In this document: in pieces, positions 1-9,098 of the stretch
Layout of the letters: the number at the start of each line of letters is the position of its first letter
Position numbering within the stretch: the first letter of the stretch is position 1
Assembly (NCBI GenBank): GCA_964569695.1
Contig: CAZMUA010000017.1
Coordinates: forward strand, 1-64,000
Reading direction: 5' to 3'
Origin: UBA8106 sp964569695
GTDB lineage: Bacteria; Acidobacteriota; Vicinamibacteria; Vicinamibacterales; UBA823
DNA length: 64,000 nucleotides
Made by a program: the position numbers and the translations under genes
The notes under the pieces: generated by a model
Told to the model about the DNA's origin: nothing
The model's input: only the letters and a program-made list of their open reading frames with translations
The model's database searches: none

Positions 1-145
1 AGGAAATTTGGTAAGGTTCGTATCGGTACAAATGCCTAATGAGATTTGTGCCGCTTACGTTGAGTTTGAATTTTTGAGATTGGGTTTGTTTAGCGATATC
101 AATTACATTTATGGTGCGCAGGTTTGATCCCTGCACGGCCCACCA
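1..145 (+). ncRNA. ssrA: tmRNA (SsrA RNA), 3' part; 5' part lies outside the window
   Basis: The tRNA-like 3' end is complete. A five-pair T stem (118-122 with 130-134) closes a 7-base loop TTTGATC. It is followed by a 7-base acceptor strand ACGGCCC (135-141), discriminator A and an encoded CCA (143-145). A normal tRNA would need the partner GGGCCGT about 70-90 bases upstream, and it is not there, which points to tmRNA, whose 5' half lies several hundred bases away. Upstream, 8 bases starting GTACAAAT pair with ATTTGTGC across a short loop, as expected for a tmRNA helix or pseudoknot. tmRNA rescues stalled ribosomes and tags the nascent chain. The tag-coding part is not visible, so the call rests on the 3' end alone. 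Confidence 0.65.
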
Positions 146-369
146 ATAAATCAAGGACTTAGGGAGTCTTTTAGAAAACGCATTGTCCAATTGAACTGTT
201 CATAAATTGTGGCGACAGCACTGAGGTGGAATGATCGTCAGGGAGGGGTGTGTTAAAAGGAAGGAAAAACATCCGACTTATCCATATGGTGGAACATGTG
301 AACAAATATCTAAAGCCTATGTTGAACGTATTGCTGGAAAGGTGCATTAACTGAAGGTAGGAATAAGAA

Positions 370-1089
370 ATGAAGGAGATGGTTAAGAATTTAATAACGT
401 CTACCAACGATATACTCGAGAATGTTTTTGGGATCAGAATAATCCGTCGTAGAGGCATTGCCTTGGGTATAAGTCGGTTTATAGACTGGAAACAGTTAGA
501 CAGATTACCAGCAATTGATACGTTAATTGATGTAGGAGTTGGTCCAGATGGTACGCCAGATCTTTATGAACGGTTTGCATCGCAAAAGCTGATCCTTATT
601 GATCCTTTAGACGAAGCAGAAGCGTTTGTGAATAATGAAATGACTGATAGAGATGCCATGTTTTTCAAGGTCGCGTTAGGTTCGGAGACTTCAGAATTAG
701 TTATTAACGTGGAAGAAGATTTTGGTCGCTCAACACTACTAGAAGTTACTGATATTAATTATGTAAGTGAGCCAATCGATAAAAGAATTGTTCCAGTTCG
801 GAAGCTAGACGATCTTTTATCGAATCAAGTGGGATTAGGTCGCGTTGGTATAAAAATAGATGCTGAAGGTTTCGAGCTGGATGTCGTTTTAGGCGCGACT
901 GAAACTCTTCGTTCTGCTAAGTTTGTAATTGCGGAGGTTCGCCATAATCACGAGTCGTTTAAGGGTGGTTATAGTTTGCACGAGTTTGTTAATGCAATGC
1001 ACGAAAATGGATTTGTTCTATCAATGATTATGACGGCGAAACCGTTGATAGCGGATTTGTGTTTTGAACCAAAAGCAGAACTCGGTTGA
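370..1089 (+). CDS. FkbM-family SAM-dependent methyltransferase
   Basis: The 239-residue protein carries the FkbM methyltransferase pattern. There is a SAM-binding glycine motif IDVGVGPDG near residue 52, an acidic LIDP about 25 residues later, and KIDAEGFELDVVLGA near residue 161 followed by FVIAEV. FkbM enzymes O-methylate sugars, lipids or secondary metabolites; the substrate here cannot be told. The ATG follows a purine-rich stretch (GGTAGGAATAAGAA). The gene stands alone between the tmRNA 3' end and tRNA-Leu, both common integration targets, and looks clearly more AT-rich than the genes that follow. The 224 bases before it (146-369) hold only a short reading frame of 22 codons (286-354) that I do not call. 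Possible acquired gene. Confidence 0.8.
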   Translation: MKEMVKNLITSTNDILENVFGIRIIRRRGIALGISRFIDWKQLDRLPAIDTLIDVGVGPDGTPDLYERFASQKLILIDPLDEAEAFVNNEMTDRDAMFFKVALGSETSELVINVEEDFGRSTLLEVTDINYVSEPIDKRIVPVRKLDDLLSNQVGLGRVGIKIDAEGFELDVVLGATETLRSAKFVIAEVRHNHESFKGGYSLHEFVNAMHENGFVLSMIMTAKPLIADLCFEPKAELG

Positions 1090-1106
1090 GTGGATGCGCT
1101 CTAATG

Positions 1107-1194
1107 TGGTGCGGAAGGGGGGATTCGAACCCCCACGCCCTTGTGAGGCACAAGCTCCTGAGGCTTGCGCGTCTGCCAGTTCCGCCACTTCCGC
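1107..1194 (-). tRNA. tRNA-Leu, anticodon CAG
   Basis: Read on the minus strand, GCGGAAG pairs with CTTCCGC to form the 7-bp acceptor stem, followed by discriminator A and an encoded CCA (1110-1107). The anticodon stem CAAGC/GCTTG encloses the loop CTCAGGA, giving anticodon CAG. A long variable arm follows and the T arm has GGTTCGAAT, both as expected for class II tRNA-Leu. Length is 88 nt including CCA. Confidence 0.95.
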
Positions 1195-1227
1195 TTGCCC
1201 TGACGAGTCCACCAAATCGAACCTCAG

Positions 1228-1233
1228 ATTATA
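1228..1233 (-). promoter_or_regulatory. Likely -10 box of the tRNA-Leu promoter
   Basis: On the minus strand this is a perfect TATAAT about 34 bases upstream of the tRNA 5' end. No good -35 hexamer is visible at the usual distance. Confidence 0.45.
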
Positions 1234-1287
1234 GCTTGTCCGTCCTAGCACACATGGTCTATATCTTTTTCCGGAAACGGGGAGCGT

Positions 1288-3210
1288 TCAAATAATGGCC
1301 ATGGCCAGGGTGGTCTGGTTGATTTCGATCGCCATACTGTCTTTCGCTTTTCTCATGTAGGCGCTGAAGAATCGATTCTGCTGGTAGGCGATTAGTTCTG
1401 CCCGGAGCGCCTCTTTGGCGGCAGCCAAGCCGTCTTCGGTAATCTCTTCTCTGTCCACGACATGAACTACCACAGCCAGGTCATCCGTGCTTAGCACGTC
1501 ACTGGTCGCGCCCACATCCAGGGCGAAGACGATCTCGTCAATAGCCTCATTCTGGCCAACCTCAGGCAGTGCTGTACCGCGCGTGATGAATTCAGTCGCG
1601 GTTGGATTGAGGCGCAAGCGATTGGCAGTGGCCACAAAATTCGTGGCTTGTTGCAGTTGCGGTGTTAATTCGGCAGCTCGTGTGCGCGCAAGATCCATCG
1701 CCTTAATATCAGTCAAATCGGCAGTGACGTCTTCACGCACTTCGTCCAGTTCTGGGGCATAGGCGTCCTGTTGGTCAATGACGGTTAGGAACACCTGACC
1801 ACTGGCAGTCTGCAGTGGACCACCAACTTCGCCAGCAGTAAATTCGAACGCTGCCGAAGCAACACCTGGCGCCATACCGAGGCCCTCAATAGGTTCGCTG
1901 CGACCAAAGAAGTTGGATTCCTTCACTTCCCAGCCTCGTTCAAGCGCGACACGGTCAAGGTCGTCGGGACCGGCAAGGGTATTAGACAATTCCGTCGCCA
2001 CCGAACTCGCACGGTCGAGAGCTCGTTGCCATTGCAATTGATCGGCAATCTGATCTCGCACCTCGTCCAGGGGCCGATTGAAGGCTTCCTGTTTATCAAC
2101 CACCTTGATGATGTGTAAGCCGAAATCCGTTTGCACCAAGTCGCTAATCTCACCAGGCATCAAGCTAAAAGCCGCCGTTTCAAAAGCTGGCACCATTTGA
2201 CCTCGGCCGAAGTAATTGAGGTCCCCACCGAGACTTGCGGACCCGGTATCATCAGAATGTTGTTCGGCTAGGTCCGCAAAATCTGCACCAGCTCGTGCTT
2301 CGGCAAGCACGGATTCGGCTTTCGCCAGGAGCGCGACTTCATCGGCTCCTTCACTGTTAAACAGAATGTGACTCGCACGTATCTGCTCAGGCGTGGAATA
2401 CTGTGGGAGGTTGGTATTGTAGTAGGTCTCCACTTCCTGCGGCGTCACATTAATCTCTGCTCGTAAGCTTTCAGCTTCGATCGCCAAGAATCTGATTTTT
2501 CGTTTATCCGGGATCTCATAGGTTGCAGCATTGTTATTTAGATGCTCAGTCAATTCAGCGTCAGTCACCGTGACGTCAGTTTTGTAGTCGTCCGGTGAAA
2601 ACGTGACTATATCGAGTTTGACCGTTTCGGTGCGGAGGCGGTACTCTTCACGGACCTCATCCTCAGAGATGTCAATCCATTGGGTTAACACTCCCTCCAA
2701 CTTTTCGAGGAGCAAGCTGTCGCGAATGCTTTCCTCAAATTGTGGGGTCGTCAACGGCGGTAATTGGCTGCGCAGTAACTCACGGTACCGGACCTCACCG
2801 ATAAAGACACCGTCTTCTTGTAAACCGGGAAGGGACGTGACTCGTTCACGAATCTCGATATCGTTGACCGTGAGATTTAACCGCGCTGCCTCAACCAAAG
2901 CGGCCTGCTCGTCGATCAGCTGCTCTAGGATTTGTCGATCAATACCAAGTTGGCGGAGAACTTGTTCGTCAATATTGCCACCGTAGGCGGCCTGGTACGA
3001 CTGAATCTGTTGGTAATAGACGCGCCGGAAGGTTTCCGTTGTAATGGCTCGTCCTTCAATTTGAGCCACAATGTCATTCGGTGCTGCGCCTGGAGTCGTT
3101 GTCGTGTCAGCAAAATCTTGTGCATAAAATCCGACAAAGGCCACGATGATGATGACCAGACTCCATTTCAACCAATTCTTTCGATCTCGCATTCGGCCCA
3201 GCATCGTCAT
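1288..3210 (-). CDS. ppiD: PpiD-like peptidyl-prolyl isomerase/foldase (SurA_N plus rotamase)
   Basis: This 640-residue protein has one N-terminal membrane anchor (about residues 15-32), then a SurA_N-type chaperone region. A parvulin PpiC domain lies at about residues 270-370, seen in RASHILF, the GGDLNYFGRGQMVPAFE segment and the closing FGLHIIKV. A second, degenerate parvulin-like stretch follows around residues 440-480. The architecture and length match PpiD, an inner-membrane-anchored periplasmic foldase that helps outer-membrane and secreted proteins fold. The start is preceded by AAGGGAG on the minus strand. It lies divergent from the mre operon. PpiD parvulin domains are often weakly active catalytically, so a chaperone role is likely. 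Confidence 0.85.
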   Translation of the reverse strand: MTMLGRMRDRKNWLKWSLVIIIVAFVGFYAQDFADTTTTPGAAPNDIVAQIEGRAITTETFRRVYYQQIQSYQAAYGGNIDEQVLRQLGIDRQILEQLIDEQAALVEAARLNLTVNDIEIRERVTSLPGLQEDGVFIGEVRYRELLRSQLPPLTTPQFEESIRDSLLLEKLEGVLTQWIDISEDEVREEYRLRTETVKLDIVTFSPDDYKTDVTVTDAELTEHLNNNAATYEIPDKRKIRFLAIEAESLRAEINVTPQEVETYYNTNLPQYSTPEQIRASHILFNSEGADEVALLAKAESVLAEARAGADFADLAEQHSDDTGSASLGGDLNYFGRGQMVPAFETAAFSLMPGEISDLVQTDFGLHIIKVVDKQEAFNRPLDEVRDQIADQLQWQRALDRASSVATELSNTLAGPDDLDRVALERGWEVKESNFFGRSEPIEGLGMAPGVASAAFEFTAGEVGGPLQTASGQVFLTVIDQQDAYAPELDEVREDVTADLTDIKAMDLARTRAAELTPQLQQATNFVATANRLRLNPTATEFITRGTALPEVGQNEAIDEIVFALDVGATSDVLSTDDLAVVVHVVDREEITEDGLAAAKEALRAELIAYQQNRFFSAYMRKAKDSMAIEINQTTLAMAII

Positions 3211-3352
3211 GATTAGTCCACTCCCTTATTTATGCGTGAAACTTCATCGTACGATATCAAATCCTTCATGCGCAAGCATTTGGCAAAGGAACGCACGGAT
3301 TTGTCTTGCGTTCTAGAAGCCGCTTACTGTGCAGAAGTGGTAAGACGGCATG

Positions 3353-3361
3353 TGCTATAAT
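3353..3361 (+). promoter_or_regulatory. Candidate extended -10 promoter for the mre operon
   Basis: TGC-TATAAT is an extended -10 element with a consensus hexamer at 3356-3361, in the 276-base gap between the divergent ppiD-like gene and mreB. No convincing -35 box is present, which is normal for extended -10 promoters. The implied leader before the mreB TTG start is about 120 bases. Confidence 0.45.
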
Positions 3362-3486
3362 TACGGTGGATAGAATAACTTAGAGGGATTAAGTCGTGGG
3401 TGTTGGGCCGACTGCCAAGTCAGTTCGGTAAAGTGTGACACTTCGATCAATCATACAAGTTAATGATGTTTTTTGTGGGGGCCTGA

Positions 3487-4512
3487 TTGAATTTTCGATC
3501 GATATTTTCGTTTTTCTCGAGTGATTTAGCTATTGATTTGGGTACCGCCAATACCTGTGTATACGCTAAACATGAGGGAATCGTCATTAACGAACCCTCG
3601 ATTGTTGCAATCGTAACTGCTACCGGGGAAGTAGTCGCGGTTGGCACGGAAGCCAAAGCGATGCTTGGCCGAACTCCCAACGGTATTAGTGCGATTAAAC
3701 CTATGAAGGATGGTGTCATAGCTGACTTCGACGTTACTGAAAAGATGTTGGCGCATTTTATTAAGAAGGCACACAACCGGAATGTGTGGATCCGTCCTCG
3801 TATTGTGATTGGAGTGCCGTCTCAAATTACTCAGGTAGAGAAGCGTGCGGTTAAGGATAGTGCGCATCGTGCGAAGGCTAGTGAGGTCTACCTTGTTGAG
3901 GAGGCGATGGCGGCGGCTATCGGTGCCGGTATGCCAATCAGTGAACCCGCCGGCAATATGGTGGTTGATATTGGTGGTGGCACAACCGACATCGCCGTGA
4001 TTTCGTTATCCGGAATTGTTTATAGCCGTGCGGTAAGGGTGGCTGGTAACGAGATGGATGAAGCGATTATCCAGCACATCAAGAGAGCGTATAACTTGCT
4101 CATTGGCGAGCGAACGGCTGAGCAAGTCAAAGTGGAGATGGGCTCGGCCTTTCCGCTTGACGAAACTAAGAGCATGGAGATCAAGGGTCGTGATCTGGTT
4201 AAGGGTATTCCCAAGACCATCACCGTGGAGGATACGGAAATTCGTGAGGCGCTCTCTGAGACCGTGAATGTCATCATTGACGCTGTTCGCGTGGCGCTCG
4301 AACAAACCCCACCTGAGTTATCGGCGGACATTGTTGATCGAGGCATTGTCCTGACCGGAGGTGGTTCAATGCTCAAGAATCTTGACAAGCGACTGCGAGA
4401 GGAAACCGGGCTTCCGGTGGCAATGGCCGAGGACCCGCTCTCTTCTGTCGTGTTTGGTGCAGGTAATATGTTGTCTGATTTTGACTTACTGCGAAAGATT
4501 CAGATCGCGTAG
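3487..4512 (+). CDS. mreB: Rod shape-determining protein MreB
   Basis: Actin-like ATPase of 341 residues, the usual MreB length. The phosphate-1 motif DLGTANTCVY lies near residues 17-26, phosphate-2 VVDIGGGTTDIAV near 160, and the adenosine motif GIVLTGGGSMLKNLD near 280. MreB forms membrane-bound filaments that guide peptidoglycan synthesis along the cell side wall. The start is TTG, placed after the G-rich stretch GTGGGGG, which can act as a ribosome-binding site. It is the first gene of a five-gene elongasome operon running into mreC, mreD, mrdA and rodA. Confidence 0.97.
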   Translation: MNFRSIFSFFSSDLAIDLGTANTCVYAKHEGIVINEPSIVAIVTATGEVVAVGTEAKAMLGRTPNGISAIKPMKDGVIADFDVTEKMLAHFIKKAHNRNVWIRPRIVIGVPSQITQVEKRAVKDSAHRAKASEVYLVEEAMAAAIGAGMPISEPAGNMVVDIGGGTTDIAVISLSGIVYSRAVRVAGNEMDEAIIQHIKRAYNLLIGERTAEQVKVEMGSAFPLDETKSMEIKGRDLVKGIPKTITVEDTEIREALSETVNVIIDAVRVALEQTPPELSADIVDRGIVLTGGGSMLKNLDKRLREETGLPVAMAEDPLSSVVFGAGNMLSDFDLLRKIQIA

Positions 4513-4541
4513 TAAGCATTTCAAGATACTGAAGGCTGCTC

Positions 4542-5387
4542 GTGATCGATATTCGCCGACGAACCGGCTATCTTCTTGCGACTGTGATTGTCGTACAAAT
4601 TCTGCTGGTTTCCGCCCAGGTGAATTCCTCATCTGGCGCTCCCCTGATTCAGGTAGTGACATTTGGTCTATTTTCACGCGTTCAGATTGTGTTGTCGGAC
4701 GGGCTCACCAGTTTACGAGATGTGTGGACTGGGTATTTTGCCTTGCAGGATGTATCAAAGGACAACGTTCGTCTTAAGCAGGAGATCGCCTCTCTGAAAC
4801 TTCGGTTGCAAGAGCAGGGTGCCATGGTTGGTCGCAATGAAAGTTTGCGGGATTTGCTCGCGATGGATCGATCGATCGACCTCTCGACTGTTGCCGCTGA
4901 GGTGATCGCCGGAGATGTCACACCTTGGTTCCGTACACTAACTATTGGTCGGGGTGCTGCCGATGGTATTCAACTTGATTCAGCGGTGATTGCCCCAGAC
5001 GGGGTCGTTGGTCGAGTGGTCGGGAAGCCTGCTCAAAGTGCTGCTAAGGTGCAATTAATCATTGACCGAAATGCTGCAATTGGAGGAATGGTTGAACGGA
5101 CTCGGGTGGTAGGTCTTGTCAATGGTGTCGAAGGGAACCCGCCCTTGAACATGACTTATGTCTCGAATCTTTCGGATGTGCAGGTTGGCGATCGGATCGT
5201 CACATCTAGCATCGAAGGGATTTATCCTAAAGGCTTTTTAATCGGTTATATCGAGCGGGTACAACGAGGTCCAAACTTGTATCAAGAGATACAGGTTAGA
5301 CCAACCGTTGATTTCAATGCATTAGATCACGTGCTCGTCGTAATGGAGCAACCAAGAATGCAAGAGTCTGGTCAGCCAAGTCAGTGA
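4542..5387 (+). CDS. mreC: Rod shape-determining protein MreC
   Basis: 281 residues with an N-terminal transmembrane helix (about residues 9-26), a coiled coil (about 70-95) and then the beta-barrel MreC domain, including the conserved VIAPDGVVGRV and the ILIDRNAAIGG-like segment. It bridges cytoplasmic MreB to periplasmic PBP2 in the elongation complex. The start is GTG, preceded by GAAGG. It overlaps mreD by four bases (GTGA), which suggests coupled translation. Confidence 0.93.
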   Translation: MIDIRRRTGYLLATVIVVQILLVSAQVNSSSGAPLIQVVTFGLFSRVQIVLSDGLTSLRDVWTGYFALQDVSKDNVRLKQEIASLKLRLQEQGAMVGRNESLRDLLAMDRSIDLSTVAAEVIAGDVTPWFRTLTIGRGAADGIQLDSAVIAPDGVVGRVVGKPAQSAAKVQLIIDRNAAIGGMVERTRVVGLVNGVEGNPPLNMTYVSNLSDVQVGDRIVTSSIEGIYPKGFLIGYIERVQRGPNLYQEIQVRPTVDFNALDHVLVVMEQPRMQESGQPSQ

Positions 5388-5905
5388 ATACGAAGCGAAT
5401 TGCCCTGGCGATTACGGTGGCGTTGATTCTGCAAATGGGTCTGGCCAGCCTCTCACTTTTAAATGGAGGCGGCATTGACCTGGTGCTTGTCGCAGTGGTT
5501 GCGGTGGCACTTGGGACTGGACCAGTTGTCGGCTTACTCGTTGGTGCTATCGGTGGCATGATTCAGGATGCCCTGGCTGGTGGCATCATCGGAATAGGGG
5601 GTATCTCGAAAACCCTGATCGGATTTTTTGTTGGGAGCTTCGGTGTTCAATTTGTGCTGGTGGGTCTGGTGCCAAAGTTTTTGGTGTTTCTTGGTGCGAG
5701 TCAACTCAGCTCCCTATTATTCTTTGGCCTATACCTCTTGCTCGGGCTGCCAATGCCGACATTTTCCTTTGTGGCGATTGCAGGGCATGCAATCGCAAAT
5801 GGTGTCGTTGGTGTGATGTGGATTAGTGTCATTGAAATGGTTCCGAAAATGGTGTTGAGGCAGCGCGAGCGGTACAGGCTACGGCGACGGATCGGCACCT
5901 GGTGA
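5384..5905 (+). CDS. mreD: Rod shape-determining protein MreD
   Basis: 173-residue, strongly hydrophobic protein with about five predicted membrane helices and a basic C-terminus (RQRERYRLRRR), typical of MreD, the integral-membrane part of the elongasome. The GTG start overlaps the mreC stop. MreD is poorly conserved in sequence; the call leans on length, topology and its position between mreC and the PBP2 gene. Confidence 0.88.
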   Translation: MNTKRIALAITVALILQMGLASLSLLNGGGIDLVLVAVVAVALGTGPVVGLLVGAIGGMIQDALAGGIIGIGGISKTLIGFFVGSFGVQFVLVGLVPKFLVFLGASQLSSLLFFGLYLLLGLPMPTFSFVAIAGHAIANGVVGVMWISVIEMVPKMVLRQRERYRLRRRIGTW

Positions 5906-5921
5906 ATGAGGCGCGATAGTT

Positions 5922-7811
5922 ATGGCACAAGAATTATTTAGTGTACGCCGGAATCGGCTAGCCTCGCGGCTTTCTGTGTTGCGGCTAACCGTGACGGTTC
6001 TAATGGTCGGCGTCGCCCTAAGTTATTGGTTTATACAAGTTGTCCAGCATAACAAGTTTCAACAGTTGGCAGAAAATAACCACCGACGTTCAGTTCCATT
6101 ACGAGCGCCGCGGGGTATCTTATTTGATCGTAACGGAACAGTGTTGGTGGAAAATCGGTATTCCTTTGATATTTCAATTGTCCGCGAACTGACAACCGAC
6201 CTGGAGTATTTGGTTGACAAATTAGTAGCCATCACGGGAATTCAGTTGCGTGATGTTCAGGACGAAATTGATCGGCACAGTCAATTACCCGAGTATCAAC
6301 CCATTGTCATTATTCGTGACGCCTCATTGTCGCAGGTGGCGGCAGTGGCTGCGCGCCGTTTCGAATTACCGGGCATTGCGATTGAACAAGTGCCGACCCG
6401 ACGTTACCGTGTGGGCACGTCGGCTGCGCATCTACTTGGTTATGTTGGGGAAATTACTGCCGATCAAATTGCAAGTCTGGATTTTGTCGGGCTCACTGAT
6501 GATGCAGTTGTTGGTCAATCTGGTCTTGAGTTTACCTACAACCAACTCTTAATGGGGACAGATGGAAGACGCCAGGTAATCGTCAATAGTGTGGGACGTG
6601 AGCTTGAAACCATCGAAACCAATGATCCCATTAATGGAACTCGATTGCAGTTGACCCTCGATGCTGATCTTCAAAATGCCGCAGAAGAAGCCTTTGCTGC
6701 CACTGGATTTTCTGGCGCGGCAATTGTTCTTGAACCTGGGACTGGCGAGGTTTTAGTCATGACCAGTGTGCCAACCTACGACCCAAACGCCTTTGCGCTT
6801 GGCATCGATATGCGTAGCTGGGAGGCTCTTAACACGGACGATCGTCGCCCGTTGCATAATCGTGCCCTGCAAGGTCGATATTCTCCGGGGTCAATTTTTA
6901 AGATTGTTGTGGCAACTGCAGCGCTTGAAGAAGGATTGGTAACGCCTGACTTTAAAGTGCGATGTCCTGGTTCCGGAGTATTCCACGGCCAGCGGTTTTT
7001 TTGCCATCTACGTGGTGGGCATGGAGAGCTTGATATGCAGGGAGCGCTTGAGCGCTCATGCAATGTTTACTTTTATACGCTGGGCAGCATGCTTGAAATT
7101 GATTTAATTGAAAAATGGGCGAAAAAATTTGGTTTGAACCAGGTGACAGGCATCGATCTTCCGTATGAGGCAGCCGGTCTTGTGCCTTCTCGACAGTGGA
7201 AGCAAGAGGTGAATGACGAACCGTGGTATCCGGGTGAAACAATATCGGTGGCCATTGGCCAAGGCCCCGTGAGTGTCACTCCTCTTTCAATTGCGGTTAT
7301 GATGGCGACAGTTGCCAACGGTGGAATTCGTCCGATCCCGCACCTCTTGAAGGCTGTGGACAGTGGAAATGGCTGGTCTCCTGTGAAGACGTCGATGGGA
7401 GGAAGGGTCGAGTTGTCATCGGAGACGATTCAAACCTTACACGAAGGGCTTTGGCGCGTAGTGAATGGTCAAGGGACTGGTCGACGGGCCCGCATTGATG
7501 GCTTTGACGTCGCTGGTAAGACGGCGACGTCCCAGGTGATTTCCCTAGAGGGACGCGCAAAGGCGGAAGAGTCTGATAGTGAATTCGAATGGAGAGATCA
7601 CGGCTGGTTCGCATTTTTTGCTCCGCGAAATGACGCGCCTGAATTGGCTGGTGTTGTGCTGGCGGAGCACTCTGATCACGGCTATTTGGCAGCACCAATT
7701 GCTCGACATATTATGACGACCTATGTTGCTAAAAAGGATGGTCGGCCGTTGCCGGAGTTTCCACGGCCGCAGACACCGGTGACGACAACGAACTTGGTAA
7801 CCGAACCTTAA
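5922..7811 (+). CDS. mrdA: Penicillin-binding protein 2 (transpeptidase of the elongasome)
   Basis: 629 residues: cytoplasmic N-terminus, one membrane helix (about residues 24-41), PBP dimerisation domain beginning RAPRGILFDRNG near 62, then the transpeptidase domain. The active-site serine motif is S324-I-F-K327 and the second motif is S379-C-N. The third motif, usually KTG or KSG, reads K533-T-A535 (GKTATSQ), an unusual change next to the active site. PBP2 cross-links side-wall peptidoglycan together with RodA, encoded next. GAGG lies upstream of the ATG. Confidence 0.95.
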   Translation: MAQELFSVRRNRLASRLSVLRLTVTVLMVGVALSYWFIQVVQHNKFQQLAENNHRRSVPLRAPRGILFDRNGTVLVENRYSFDISIVRELTTDLEYLVDKLVAITGIQLRDVQDEIDRHSQLPEYQPIVIIRDASLSQVAAVAARRFELPGIAIEQVPTRRYRVGTSAAHLLGYVGEITADQIASLDFVGLTDDAVVGQSGLEFTYNQLLMGTDGRRQVIVNSVGRELETIETNDPINGTRLQLTLDADLQNAAEEAFAATGFSGAAIVLEPGTGEVLVMTSVPTYDPNAFALGIDMRSWEALNTDDRRPLHNRALQGRYSPGSIFKIVVATAALEEGLVTPDFKVRCPGSGVFHGQRFFCHLRGGHGELDMQGALERSCNVYFYTLGSMLEIDLIEKWAKKFGLNQVTGIDLPYEAAGLVPSRQWKQEVNDEPWYPGETISVAIGQGPVSVTPLSIAVMMATVANGGIRPIPHLLKAVDSGNGWSPVKTSMGGRVELSSETIQTLHEGLWRVVNGQGTGRRARIDGFDVAGKTATSQVISLEGRAKAEESDSEFEWRDHGWFAFFAPRNDAPELAGVVLAEHSDHGYLAAPIARHIMTTYVAKKDGRPLPEFPRPQTPVTTTNLVTEP

Positions 7812-7835
7812 CTTGGATACCACGGCGGTATATAT

Positions 7836-8936
7836 ATGTTGGAACGACGTTTATATAGTCTCATCGATTGGTGGTTGCTAGCCGCGATAGTGGCGGTTTC
7901 TGCAATTGGCATGATGATGATTTATAGCACTACCTATGATGAGACCAGTCAACTGGTAAGCAACAAGCTCATGACACAGGGGTATGCGCTTGTTGTTGGC
8001 CTCATCGCTTTTTCGTTTTTTATGTTCCTCGACTATCGTGTCATTGCCAACAACTCGTGGGTGTTTTATCTCGCCGTTATTGTGGCGCTTGCCTTGGTGT
8101 TAATGATTGGTGATGTAGTGGGCGGGTCACGACGTTGGTTATGGTTCGGGCCAGTTAACGTCCAGCCATCGGAATTTGCAAAGATTGCTCTCACCATCTT
8201 ATTAGCGGGTTACTTCGCTGAACGAAGCCTGCGTGGCGTGACGTTTGTCAACCTAGCGTTCGTCGCCCTTGTTACGGTGATACCGTTCATGTTGATTGTT
8301 CGAGAACCAGATCTTGGATCGGCTGCAGGGTTACTGCCAGTTGCCTTTGCGATTACCTATATTGCGGGACTTAGATTTCGTGTATTGGCACTCTTGGTGA
8401 TGTTGGCATTGCTGACAACACCGGTAGCTTGGACTTACGCACTTGAAGACTATCAGCGGTCTAGGCTCTTAACTTTTTTGGATCCGGCGCAAGATGCACA
8501 AGGTGCCGGTTATCAACAGATTCAGGCCAAGATTACGGTTGGGTCGGGGGGCTTAACCGGGAAAGGATTCCTCCAAGGAACGCAAGGGCAGTACAAGTTT
8601 CTGCCCGTCGCGCACAACGACTTTATTTTTTCAATACTAGCTGAAGAACATGGATTTCTGGGCGTCATAGTGGTGCTTGGATTGTATTTATTTGTGATCT
8701 TACGTGGCCTAGAGGCTGCGCGAAGTACGAAGGATCGTCTCGGTGCATACCTGGTCGTTGGGGTGATATCGAGCTTTACGTTTCAAGTTGTATACAACAT
8801 TACGATGTCAGCGGGCCTGTTACCGGTCAAAGGTCTGACTTTGCCATTGATGAGTTACGGTGGTTCGTCACTCGTGGCTACCTTGGCGGGGTTTGGTTTG
8901 ATAGCTAATGTCCGGATGCGCAGGTTCACAAATTGA
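7836..8936 (+). CDS. rodA: Peptidoglycan glycosyltransferase RodA (SEDS family)
   Basis: 366 residues with about ten membrane helices. SEDS hallmarks include GGSRRWLWFGPVNVQPSEFAK (residues about 104-124), the conserved acidic VREPDLGSA near 163 and the C-terminal TLPLMSYGGSS. RodA polymerises lipid II into glycan strands and pairs with PBP2, whose gene ends 24 bases upstream. Last gene of the cell-shape operon; about 160 bases separate it from rng. Confidence 0.96.
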   Translation: MLERRLYSLIDWWLLAAIVAVSAIGMMMIYSTTYDETSQLVSNKLMTQGYALVVGLIAFSFFMFLDYRVIANNSWVFYLAVIVALALVLMIGDVVGGSRRWLWFGPVNVQPSEFAKIALTILLAGYFAERSLRGVTFVNLAFVALVTVIPFMLIVREPDLGSAAGLLPVAFAITYIAGLRFRVLALLVMLALLTTPVAWTYALEDYQRSRLLTFLDPAQDAQGAGYQQIQAKITVGSGGLTGKGFLQGTQGQYKFLPVAHNDFIFSILAEEHGFLGVIVVLGLYLFVILRGLEAARSTKDRLGAYLVVGVISSFTFQVVYNITMSAGLLPVKGLTLPLMSYGGSSLVATLAGFGLIANVRMRRFTN

Positions 8937-9098
8937 TGTAGGAAATTAAAAACGGGATGTACAAGTTAATGCGATTGCTGCACAAGCGACGACAGCTTAA
9001 CGCAGGGCACACTTCTGGCCAAGGTCAGTCAGTTGTCCGTGCGGCTGCTTTTGTGTGGCGATGTGTTGAGAGACTTGACCCGTTATGGGGTTTGAGCA

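Noticed and set aside
1..145. Partial tRNA at the left edge
   Set aside because: No GGGCCGT partner for the ACGGCCC acceptor strand within 145 bases; tmRNA explains the missing 5' half.
1021..1295. Reading frames of 69-76 codons across the tRNA-Leu locus
   Set aside because: They run through the tRNA gene and resemble nothing; the tRNA explains the sequence.
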